Shown here piece after piece: positions 9,520 through 16,970 of a DNA stretch of 64,000 bases (position 1 is its first letter; each line of letters starts with the position of its first letter). The stretch spans positions 3,100,001 to 3,164,000 of the forward strand of contig NZ_CP020469.1 in the NCBI RefSeq assembly GCF_003031405.1, written 5' to 3'. Position numbers and translations under genes: made by a program. The stretch is from Halomonas sp. 'Soap Lake #6'. GTDB taxonomy: Bacteria > Pseudomonadota > Gammaproteobacteria > Pseudomonadales > Halomonadaceae. The notes beneath the pieces are model-generated. The model had not been told where the DNA came from, did no database searches, and saw only the letters and a program-made list of their open reading frames with translations.

Positions 9520-10854
9520 TCATGCCAGCCGAGCATTCGCTCTAAACGGAAAGGTGGGATAAGCCTGTTGGCTAGCGGCAGGTACCGCCACCCCAAAGCG
9601 TTTTTCGATATCACCCATTTCAATAAACTTCTCGCCGCGCTGGTAAGCGGCACGCAAATGCTCGCTAAGTTCGTTAACCGCCGCCGAAGGCTTGGTCCAT
9701 TGGGCTTTAGGTAAGGGCTTTGACCACTCGGCCAGCCAGTCGCGGGGCACGGCTTTAGGTAGGATGTGCTTCATACGGTACTCGGTGTACCAGTGGGCAA
9801 AGCGGGCATGTTCCCATATCCGTTTGCGCCGAAAACGCCGCCAGCGGGCCATGTCGTTGGTGCGTTCGCATTCCGCTTTTTCTCGGGCCACATAGGCGTT
9901 ATACCACTCCACGCCCCACTCCCTGGCGGAAGGGGTAATCGCATCGGCACCGTCCTCCATAAAGCGGAGGATATACTCCCACTGGGCCAGCGCCCCCGGC
10001 AGTCCACCTACGCCCACCATTATGCCCGCACCCGGCAATGTATAGCCTGGGCGTTCCGGATCAGGGGGTAACAGCGCAAAGCTCCAGCCAAAGCCGGTGA
10101 TCGCTCCTGGCCCGAGGCCGGGATTAAAACCACACATCACGACGACATCTTCCCAAGGCACCAGTACCGTGCGCCGTTCGCGTTTGAATAGCCGACAGAT
10201 GGCGTCATAAACCGGCGGGTAAACGTAGAAAAAGGCCATAGCGCCGATATGCAGCAGCGTCAAACCGACAGGGAAACTCTCCCGAGCACCGCGCAACCAT
10301 TCGCCAATCTCAATTATTCCCATAAAACCCGATGCCGCTGCGGCTAGGCCCACTGCAGACGTTAACCACAGGTTTTGAGGCGCAGGAAGCCAGAAGCGAC
10401 CTGAGGGATCTACCACAAAAGCAACTTCACGGCGCTGGCGGTTTAAGCGAATAGGGGGTATGCGCTTAAGCAGCGTATTGATCCAGATAATGCCTAGAAT
10501 AAAGACATACAGGAAAACAAAGTACAGCCCCCCCCCCCAGAATGCTATTACCTGACTGTACGCAGTGTTTTTTATGATTGCCATACAAAACACCACTAAA
10601 AAAAAGCCGTTCATAAATAACACTAACCCACTTAATACATGCCCTGCCGTCATCATGCTGTCGGGGCTAGCGCCCTGACGGATATCCATGGTGGCCGCAT
10701 CGTGGCGCACATCGATATGGGCCACATCCGCCGCGTGCTCGCTATCTGCGGGGAGCGGTAATGGGCTAAAGCAGTACTGCTCCCCCCCGGCGCGGCTTTC
10801 CCGTTCACCTGCGCGCATGGGGGGTAGAGCTTCATTAGGTTGGGTGTTAAACAT
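9520..10854 (-). CDS. DUF6708-like membrane protein A, last gene of the T6SS operon, with an 11-G tract
   Basis: This protein of about 444 residues has an N-terminal proline-rich segment (CFSPLPLPADSEHA), at least four hydrophobic segments (about residues 68-95, 101-125, 155-175 and 188-210) and a charged cytoplasmic C-terminus. It is a paralogue of the protein at 11427-12560: both have an R-x-x-RQRREVAF block after the membrane hairpin, a VPWE block, and a C-terminal block KPLPKAQWTKPSA versus QPLPKEQWAKPSA. The layout resembles DUF6708-type proteins often found beside T6SS effectors; function is unknown. The start is uncertain: ATG at 10854 and an in-frame TTG at 10869 both lack a clear ribosome-binding site. 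An 11-base G tract sits at residues 106-109 (10528-10538). Confidence 0.72.
   Translation of the reverse strand: MFNTQPNEALPPMRAGERESRAGGEQYCFSPLPLPADSEHAADVAHIDVRHDAATMDIRQGASPDSMMTAGHVLSGLVLFMNGFFLVVFCMAIIKNTAYSQVIAFWGGGLYFVFLYVFILGIIWINTLLKRIPPIRLNRQRREVAFVVDPSGRFWLPAPQNLWLTSAVGLAAAASGFMGIIEIGEWLRGARESFPVGLTLLHIGAMAFFYVYPPVYDAICRLFKRERRTVLVPWEDVVVMCGFNPGLGPGAITGFGWSFALLPPDPERPGYTLPGAGIMVGVGGLPGALAQWEYILRFMEDGADAITPSAREWGVEWYNAYVAREKAECERTNDMARWRRFRRKRIWEHARFAHWYTEYRMKHILPKAVPRDWLAEWSKPLPKAQWTKPSAAVNELSEHLRAAYQRGEKFIEMGDIEKRFGVAVPAASQQAYPTFPFRANARLA
10528..10538 (-). repeat. Poly-G tract (11 nt) inside DUF6708-like gene A
   Basis: Eleven consecutive C on the plus strand read as G in the coding strand (tGG GGG GGG GGG, Trp-Gly-Gly-Gly). 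A one-base slip would frameshift the gene after about 106 residues. In the current length the frame is open. Confidence 0.9.
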
Positions 10855-10964
10855 TCGATTTATATTCAACCGTTATAGGGTACATACTGTTTTTTAGGAG
10901 TAGTACAGACATCATTTTCACATATGCCGTGCATCAATGGACGGTTAAAACAGCGGCATTTCAG

Positions 10965-11399
10965 TTATGTGGCTGGGTTCAAACTTATCGTCAGATCAGG
11001 CTGATTATCAAAGAGCATCTTCAGCAAAGAGAAAATACCCAGTCCGACGGGCATATAAAGCAGAAAGCCGAGCCCGCCGAAGTAAAGAGAGACGATAAGC
11101 CCACCGATAGCGTAGGGCACCATAAAGGCAAACATCGCCTTCCCGAATCGCTCTTTTTTCTTCATAACACTCGCTAGGCGATCCTTGTCTTCAGTTCCGA
11201 TCAACAACTTGCTTTCACAATGTGGACAAGTAGCCTTATTGGCCTTCAAAAGGTCGGTAATCCATTGTGGCTCTTCGCTGAAACAAGCGGCACAGGAGGG
11301 ACATTCAAAATCGATGCTTTCAATTAAAGCCTTCTCTTCTTTCTCACTCACTTTTTTACTCTCCAATACTAAATTTATTGATGCACTATCATTGAGCAC
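10965..11399 (-). CDS. Small zinc-ribbon membrane protein between the two DUF6708-like genes
   Basis: This 144-residue protein (GTG start at 11399) has a rubredoxin/zinc-ribbon pattern: CPSC at residues 33-36, a further Cys at 39, and CPHC at 58-61. It is followed by a basic linker (KKKERFGKAM) and two hydrophobic segments at roughly residues 88-108 and 110-128. It ends with a short polar tail. No family is recognised with confidence. Position matters: it lies 27 bases after paralogue B and 110 bases before paralogue A, so it probably belongs to the same transcript. It could be an immunity or accessory membrane protein for the VasX-like effector; that is inference from context. The start has only a distant GGGAG. 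Confidence 0.65.
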   Translation of the reverse strand: MLNDSASINLVLESKKVSEKEEKALIESIDFECPSCAACFSEEPQWITDLLKANKATCPHCESKLLIGTEDKDRLASVMKKKERFGKAMFAFMVPYAIGGLIVSLYFGGLGFLLYMPVGLGIFSLLKMLFDNQPDLTISLNPAT

Positions 11400-11426
11400 G
11401 CTGGCTGCGCATCCACTCCCAACACC

Positions 11427-12560
11427 TCAGGCTGAAATTGTCGTCTCCTCGGCATAAACCTCAGCGAAGATAGCGGTGATCGGCCGGTTTGGCTGCTGGG
11501 CATGGCGCCGTTTGACCTCCGCCGAGAGGCGCGTGAGCTCTGCACTAGGCTTGGCCCACTGCTCTTTAGGCAGGGGTTGCGACCACTTATCAAGGCTCGC
11601 CGGTAGCGTCTTCTGACCGGCCTTTTGGATGGTGCGGATTTCCCATTCAGCAAGATGGAAGGGAATCGTCCACAGGTCGATAATGTGCCACAGGTACCAC
11701 ATTGTGACCTTGAACAGGCCGATCTCGCCCTCGCGGTAGCGACGGTGCAACCGGCGCCGGGCATTGTGGAAGGTATGCACGCCCTCATAGGGCGGATCAC
11801 CAGGGCGATGCAGACCGTGGGGGTCTTGAAGCTCTTCGCGGGTGTTAACCTCGTACTCCATATAAGCCCGCACTGCTTCCCAAAGCCCCAATGCCAAGGG
11901 CATGCCTGGCTGTGACAATTCAAGAAAGTACTGCTGCCCTGTTTCAGGCTCGATAAAGCCTATCCCCAAGCCATACTGACGCTGCACACCGTATTGCGTC
12001 ATACCCTGAGCCTGAGTCACCCAGGCCGTCACGCTTTCCCAGGGCACGATGATGGGCGGCTTGCCGTCACCCGGTGCAAAGGCCACCTCACGGCGCTGGC
12101 GATGAAAACGCGTGGGGACAGCCTCACGGAACTTGAAGTGGTAGTGGGCTTTGATAAACAAGGCGAGAATCAATATCAAGGTGCAGATCACAGCGGCCTT
12201 GGCAAAGGCCTCATTAAAAAGCCCGACAATCCCTACATAGAACAAGGCAATATCCTTTCCAATGAACCACATTAGCCCCCCCCCCAACACTGGAATCAGA
12301 AAAACCAGCATTAAAAAACTAATAAAGGGTATGCCTAACGTAAACTGCCAAGTAAATGGCGTGGGAAGGCTGCCGCCGAAATCCAAGTAGGCATCGTTCA
12401 CTTCCCCAATTGTCTGGTTGAAATCCAGAGGTGCGGATTTCGTAGGTAAGGGAGCAGGTGAAAGATAGATAACTTTGCCACCTGGAAAGGGCTCGACATC
12501 TCCAGCCCGGTGGGGCTGGAGGATATCCGGGCGCGGCGTTGGGTGTTGCTTGACCGACAT
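11427..12560 (-). CDS. DUF6708-like membrane protein B, directly downstream of the VasX-like effector, with a 10-G tract
   Basis: This 377-residue protein is the paralogue of the protein at 9520-10854. It has a proline-rich N-terminus (YLSPAPLPT), two long hydrophobic segments (about residues 70-100 and 105-135), then FHRQRREVAF, VPWESVT and a charged C-terminal region ending in a block beginning QPLPKEQWAKPSA. It is about 70 residues shorter than paralogue A, which has an extra hydrophobic hairpin. The ATG at 12560 follows AAGG at eight bases. The gap to the effector stop codon is 18 bases. Immediate adjacency to a pore-type effector makes an immunity or effector-export role plausible, but this is unproven. 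A 10-base G tract encodes Gly93-95. Confidence 0.75.
   Translation of the reverse strand: MSVKQHPTPRPDILQPHRAGDVEPFPGGKVIYLSPAPLPTKSAPLDFNQTIGEVNDAYLDFGGSLPTPFTWQFTLGIPFISFLMLVFLIPVLGGGLMWFIGKDIALFYVGIVGLFNEAFAKAAVICTLILILALFIKAHYHFKFREAVPTRFHRQRREVAFAPGDGKPPIIVPWESVTAWVTQAQGMTQYGVQRQYGLGIGFIEPETGQQYFLELSQPGMPLALGLWEAVRAYMEYEVNTREELQDPHGLHRPGDPPYEGVHTFHNARRRLHRRYREGEIGLFKVTMWYLWHIIDLWTIPFHLAEWEIRTIQKAGQKTLPASLDKWSQPLPKEQWAKPSAELTRLSAEVKRRHAQQPNRPITAIFAEVYAEETTISA
12276..12285 (-). repeat. Poly-G tract (10 nt) inside DUF6708-like gene B
   Basis: Ten consecutive C on the plus strand read as G in the coding strand (ttG GGG GGG GGG, Leu-Gly-Gly-Gly), inside the first membrane region. The position corresponds to the 11-G tract of paralogue A. 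Confidence 0.9.
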
Positions 12561-12578
12561 AGAGGTGCCTTAAATCAA

Positions 12579-15500
12579 TTAAAAAAGAAGGGGGTCGATG
12601 TGCTGCCAGGGGGCTTCCCCGCCACGAATAGCAACATCCGATGGCGTGTAATCTCCACTGCCCCCCGAGGGTGATACATAAATATGGTAATCGTTAGCCT
12701 GATACTGGCCATCGCGGCCCAGCACTTCCAGCCGAACGGCAAAAACATTATGGGTGGCGCGCGCGGATATTGAGTTCAGTGGCTCGGGCTGAGGCAGGGC
12801 AAACGCGAGTGGCGCTTTATCCGCAAGGGACAAGCTTTCCACGATCTTATCGGTAGCCGTCACCCAGCGCTCAGGCCGATAATCTCGGCCACCATCTTCA
12901 GGGTGCACCTGGTAGGCCCCAAGGGAAAGGCGCACAGGTGCCTTGCCGCCAAAGGGTGCTGTGAGGTCTTGAAGGCTAATAGGCAAGGCGAGTTTAAAAT
13001 CAACCGATATTGGCCCACTTATTTTCCTCTTCCACCAACTGTCAGCCTCTTCAATCGTGACATTGACTTTGGGTGCCTGGGCAATCTCCTGCAACCGCAA
13101 CTGATACGTTGCAAGCGTATCATTACCGGCCTTAGAGGCATCCTGGCTCCAGGGCGTAGAGAGCAGCCATTCGTCATGGCGACTAATACTGTAATAGTTA
13201 GTCAGCCAGCTCCCTCCCAGTTCAAGTATGCTAAACAAGCCCCCGGCGAGATTAAAGCGCCAAAACACCGTCCCCAGGCGTGTACCCGCCGCAGCCCACT
13301 CGGCGCCTCGGAATATCGCCGAGAAACCGGTATGCAGAGTGTTGACTAGCCCATAAGCATTGGCCCCCAACATGCCACCCGCACCAACCATACTCGCCAT
13401 GGCAGCACTTTGAGCGCTGCGGTTACCGCTACGGACAGCTTCCTGCCATGTTCCATGGCGGTTAGAAACGCTCTCGTATGATGTGAAAATGCCTAAAGCA
13501 TATGTAAAACCACCAAGAAAAACATGTAACCTTCCAAGGGAGGCACTCACACTTTGGGCACCGGGCACATTGAAGACACCGGCAAGCGCTTTCGCTCTAG
13601 CGCCGAGGGCAGTATCCATGATTCCTTGAGCAGCTAGGAATCCAGCACTGCCAGTCGCAACAAAACTCTTTAAAACAGGAGTCCAATCTCGTTCTCCACC
13701 ATTAAGATAATTTTCCACTAGTACTTTTGTAGCGTTGTATAACACTGAAAATTGAGATGCAAACACCAAGAGTCCCAACGCATCCCCAGCCAGATTTATC
13801 CTCGGCGCTGCCGCAACCCCCTGACGCACATTGCTAATTAACCTGCCCACCTCAGCCTGCTGGGCTGCGGAAAATACCGCTGTCAGCCCAACGCGCCCAG
13901 GTTTAGCGCCTGCAATACGAACGCTGTTCTCGGGAAGCTCTTCGATTGGGCTGATTGCTTTAGCAAGGGCAGGCTCATGCACCGTTTGTAGTTCATGGCG
14001 AAGGCTCTTGAATTCATTAAGCAGAGCTTTAGCTTCGGGGGAGCGGTGCCCAGCGGTTTTCTTAACCTCGTTGCGGCGCTTGCGTATCGTGTCGAGTTCC
14101 TCACGCAGTGCCAAGACGCGCTGCACGGTGCGACGGAAATTTGCTAACTCCTCAGGCGATGCCACCACAAAGGTAGCACCCGTGCGCTGGGCGGCATCCA
14201 GAATTCTCGCCGGTAGCGCCTTGGGTAGGCGTCGGAATAGCTCCTCAATATCAGGCATCGAGTGACGGTCGATACTTTGATAGAACTCATCCATCACGTG
14301 GGCAATTCCCCGCGAGATAGCTGGCCCCAGAGTCTGATGGGCACTATCAGCGATAACCTGAGTATTCTCGGGTAGTGTATCAATCGCAGGTAACCGCCCC
14401 GCCTCAAGGGACGTAAGCTCACTGCGTAAGTCGTCTAGCTTGAGCAAGGTGCCGTAGCCAGCATTAGCAATTGAAGAGTACTGGCCGATGAAGTCATTTT
14501 GATCCACAAGCGGCAGCGTATGGAACAGCGGCCGATCATAGTACGGTGCCTCCTCTAGCCAACCGGCTATTCGCTCAGTGACCTCGTCGCTACGACAGAT
14601 ATCCTTAAGGCAGCCATACTGGGCTTTGAAAGCCTCAAGGGCCTGAACGTCGTCCTGCGCATCGAAATACCAAGCAGCGTTATGGAACCGTGTACTGCAT
14701 AGCATATCGGTGCGATCATTAGAGATAGCATCGAGCAAAGCATTCCAGCGCTGCAAGCGGGGGCGTTGCTTAGCGAGGAAGTCATCCATGCTCCCCCGAT
14801 CAATCAAGCCATTAATGCCTCGTTGTCCAATTTTACTGCCTTTTAGCAGAGCCTTGAGCCGCTCGTTGTGCTCCTGCTTCATCGAGAGCAGCGCCTCGCC
14901 ATGGCGATCTACAAAGTCGCTCCCTAAACTGTCGCTAAGACTCTCTTCGACATAGTAGCGATGAACTTCGCTATTCAATTGATCGGCGATTGTCCGCCAA
15001 TTAGCGCGGTCCGCCTCGCGACGGATTTCGTACAGGCGATCCTTAAGATCATCGGGTAAGTCCGGATCGGAGGGCTGCGGTAATCTACCGGTATTACTCT
15101 CCTGATTGAGAAAATCAAGTAGCGCCAGCCGAACCTCACTTTGCCGCGGCTCCTCCATCGCGGTAACTTCGTCCCACATCGCCTGAACGGCTGGATCATC
15201 AGACACTTGACGCATGTCATCTAATGAAGCTTCGCTCAGTTGAGAGAGCGACTCTATATAGCAGGCCAGCATGTAATCCCGCTCGGTACGCCCCTCGTTC
15301 TCAGCGGCCCACTGCTCTATCCACCCCACCACGTTATCCTGGAACATGGCCAAATCACGCATCACGCCAATATCATCGTGCACGATTAAGCAAAGGCACT
15401 CGTCGCGATCCCCAACGTCATGCTGGGCAAGCAGCTTGCCTAAACGCGTTTTGTGGTAGTAGTGGTCATTTTCCCAGTGATAAGGCTCACCTTCCTGCTC

Positions 15501-16049
15501 ATGCCCACCTTCGGGCACCTCTAGTTCGGCGTCTTCAGCAAACTCAGCCACCCACTCTTCTGCCTGAGCAGTAGTGATTAGGTGTTCGCCACCGCCGGAG
15601 ATGGGATGGACAGCTTCAAGATTGACCGCTTGCATAAAGGCATCGCGATCTTCCTCGCTTTCCTGCACTTGGGCGCGTTTTGCTGCGGTCCATTCGACCT
15701 CTGAAAAACAGACGTAAAGCGTGCGGTCAGTCTCGTATTCGAGCTTGCCACTTACGCTGCTGCCCTCACCGCTAAATTGGTACTCATCCAATTCATTGGT
15801 CGTATCATCAAGTACGTATAAGTAGCCGTTACGCATTAAGCGAATGCCTAATGGACGAGCACTCAATTCATATGGGGTGGCAATCCCAGGAGTTAGCGTT
15901 TCCACCAACCCGTAACGAAGCGGAAGTAATTGCACTTTGCCTTGAAACATTGGGCAGGTAGCACCTTCTTCGCTATCACGGCATGAGAGTTCATTGGCGG
16001 CCAGTTCGCCGTCTTCTCTATCATCGGTAGGACGCTCAAACGCAGACAT
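12579..16049 (-). CDS. VasX-like / BTH_I2691-type T6SS membrane-targeting effector
   Basis: This 1156-residue protein begins with a segment typical of VasX-type N-termini (CPMFQGKVQLLPLRYGLVE, residues 32-50), followed by the conserved RLMRNGYLYVLDD block around residue 70. The middle is a long helical region of about 500 residues. A cluster of hydrophobic, Gly/Ala-rich segments lies at about residues 750-950, as in colicin-like pore formers. A C-terminal domain of about 170 residues follows, with SLGAYQVHPEDGGRDYRPERW. VasX of V. cholerae inserts into target membranes; the same role is inferred here. The gene lies 12 bases after the DUF4123 adaptor gene, the usual arrangement for VgrG-delivered cargo. 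ATG 16049 has a GGGAG ribosome-binding site. The usual CPxC of VasX-like N-termini is CPMF here. Confidence 0.82.
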   Translation of the reverse strand: MSAFERPTDDREDGELAANELSCRDSEEGATCPMFQGKVQLLPLRYGLVETLTPGIATPYELSARPLGIRLMRNGYLYVLDDTTNELDEYQFSGEGSSVSGKLEYETDRTLYVCFSEVEWTAAKRAQVQESEEDRDAFMQAVNLEAVHPISGGGEHLITTAQAEEWVAEFAEDAELEVPEGGHEQEGEPYHWENDHYYHKTRLGKLLAQHDVGDRDECLCLIVHDDIGVMRDLAMFQDNVVGWIEQWAAENEGRTERDYMLACYIESLSQLSEASLDDMRQVSDDPAVQAMWDEVTAMEEPRQSEVRLALLDFLNQESNTGRLPQPSDPDLPDDLKDRLYEIRREADRANWRTIADQLNSEVHRYYVEESLSDSLGSDFVDRHGEALLSMKQEHNERLKALLKGSKIGQRGINGLIDRGSMDDFLAKQRPRLQRWNALLDAISNDRTDMLCSTRFHNAAWYFDAQDDVQALEAFKAQYGCLKDICRSDEVTERIAGWLEEAPYYDRPLFHTLPLVDQNDFIGQYSSIANAGYGTLLKLDDLRSELTSLEAGRLPAIDTLPENTQVIADSAHQTLGPAISRGIAHVMDEFYQSIDRHSMPDIEELFRRLPKALPARILDAAQRTGATFVVASPEELANFRRTVQRVLALREELDTIRKRRNEVKKTAGHRSPEAKALLNEFKSLRHELQTVHEPALAKAISPIEELPENSVRIAGAKPGRVGLTAVFSAAQQAEVGRLISNVRQGVAAAPRINLAGDALGLLVFASQFSVLYNATKVLVENYLNGGERDWTPVLKSFVATGSAGFLAAQGIMDTALGARAKALAGVFNVPGAQSVSASLGRLHVFLGGFTYALGIFTSYESVSNRHGTWQEAVRSGNRSAQSAAMASMVGAGGMLGANAYGLVNTLHTGFSAIFRGAEWAAAGTRLGTVFWRFNLAGGLFSILELGGSWLTNYYSISRHDEWLLSTPWSQDASKAGNDTLATYQLRLQEIAQAPKVNVTIEEADSWWKRKISGPISVDFKLALPISLQDLTAPFGGKAPVRLSLGAYQVHPEDGGRDYRPERWVTATDKIVESLSLADKAPLAFALPQPEPLNSISARATHNVFAVRLEVLGRDGQYQANDYHIYVSPSGGSGDYTPSDVAIRGGEAPWQHIDPLLF

Positions 16050-16061
16050 ATGACAAGCTCC

Positions 16062-16970
16062 CTATGTCGTCTCGGAGTAAGAGGGAATGGAAAGGGCTGC
16101 TTTAAGCCGTTCAGAGGGCGAAGCTTCTGCTTTTTTTGTCAAGCAGCTATACAGGCCGGGGGACTGTTCGCTTAATGCTTCCCAGGTAGTGCAGCGCCAA
16201 CGTGAAAAGAGCGTACATAACAAGCCCCACTGGCGCGGGCTGGTAAACCCATATTGACGAGCGGTTTCAGTCAGCTCTGCCATCAGGGCATATCGTTTTG
16301 ATTGCTCAACAGGTAGCGCCCATTTCGAACAGTGCTGCGTAACAAAACTCAGGAGAGTGCGCACATCACGGCGCTTATCGCACTCCTGTAAACGGCTAAT
16401 CTGCGCGTCATTGAGCAGATATCCCTTCGGGGGAAGCACAACGGTTGGCCCGGCGGTACTGAGAGGGGAGTTTTTCAGCCATGCTTCAGCCACTGCATCA
16501 GGGCGTACCAGGCATTCAATAGGCCCCCATGGCGCTATTGTTGGGTCACTTTGATCAGGCAAAAGCGCGGCCATTACGGCAGGGTCGGCTAAACGCAGCC
16601 ACATGGCCACCCCTACGGGGTGACGAACCTGTATCAGTTGACGCAGGTAACTTCCAATATCTTCAAGCGATGCTTGGCTTTCAATGAGATAGCCCCACTC
16701 ATCATCCACGCCTTGCGCTAAAAAGGCCTGCAAGACGGAATGATGGGTATTTGACAATGCAATAAGCCAGGGGGAAATATCACTAACATCTGCCAGCGGC
16801 GTACCTGCATAAAGCAGGTCTGCATCCAATGAATGCTCCGCCGACCACTCATAAATCCGCCTCGCCAGTTGCTCGACGCGGACGCCATCCAAGATAAGAT
16901 ATACCCGACGGTCTACTGGCCATTGCCATGCACCTCCCTGTAAACCAACGCTTAGCGGCCAGCTACTCAT
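16062..16970 (-). CDS. DUF4123 T6SS effector adaptor/chaperone (Tap/TEC type)
   Basis: This 302-residue soluble protein fits the DUF4123 family, whose members load cargo effectors on VgrG. Visible family features are the early YLILDGVRVEQLARRIYEW segment, PWLIAL near residue 67-72, and WGYLIESQASLEDIGSYLRQLIQVR followed by VGVAMWLRLADPAVMAALL, equivalent to the family's conserved FRFYDPRVL region. The gene is sandwiched between vgrG (four-base ATGA overlap) and the VasX-like gene (12-base gap), which predicts that it pairs those two proteins. Confidence 0.85.
   Translation of the reverse strand: MSSWPLSVGLQGGAWQWPVDRRVYLILDGVRVEQLARRIYEWSAEHSLDADLLYAGTPLADVSDISPWLIALSNTHHSVLQAFLAQGVDDEWGYLIESQASLEDIGSYLRQLIQVRHPVGVAMWLRLADPAVMAALLPDQSDPTIAPWGPIECLVRPDAVAEAWLKNSPLSTAGPTVVLPPKGYLLNDAQISRLQECDKRRDVRTLLSFVTQHCSKWALPVEQSKRYALMAELTETARQYGFTSPRQWGLLCTLFSRWRCTTWEALSEQSPGLYSCLTKKAEASPSERLKAALSIPSYSETT

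Noticed and set aside
11375..11923. Open frame of 182 residues overlapping DUF6708-like gene B in another frame
   Set aside because: It runs inside the paralogue whose protein is supported by homology to gene A; the product is Arg/Ser-rich with no domain.
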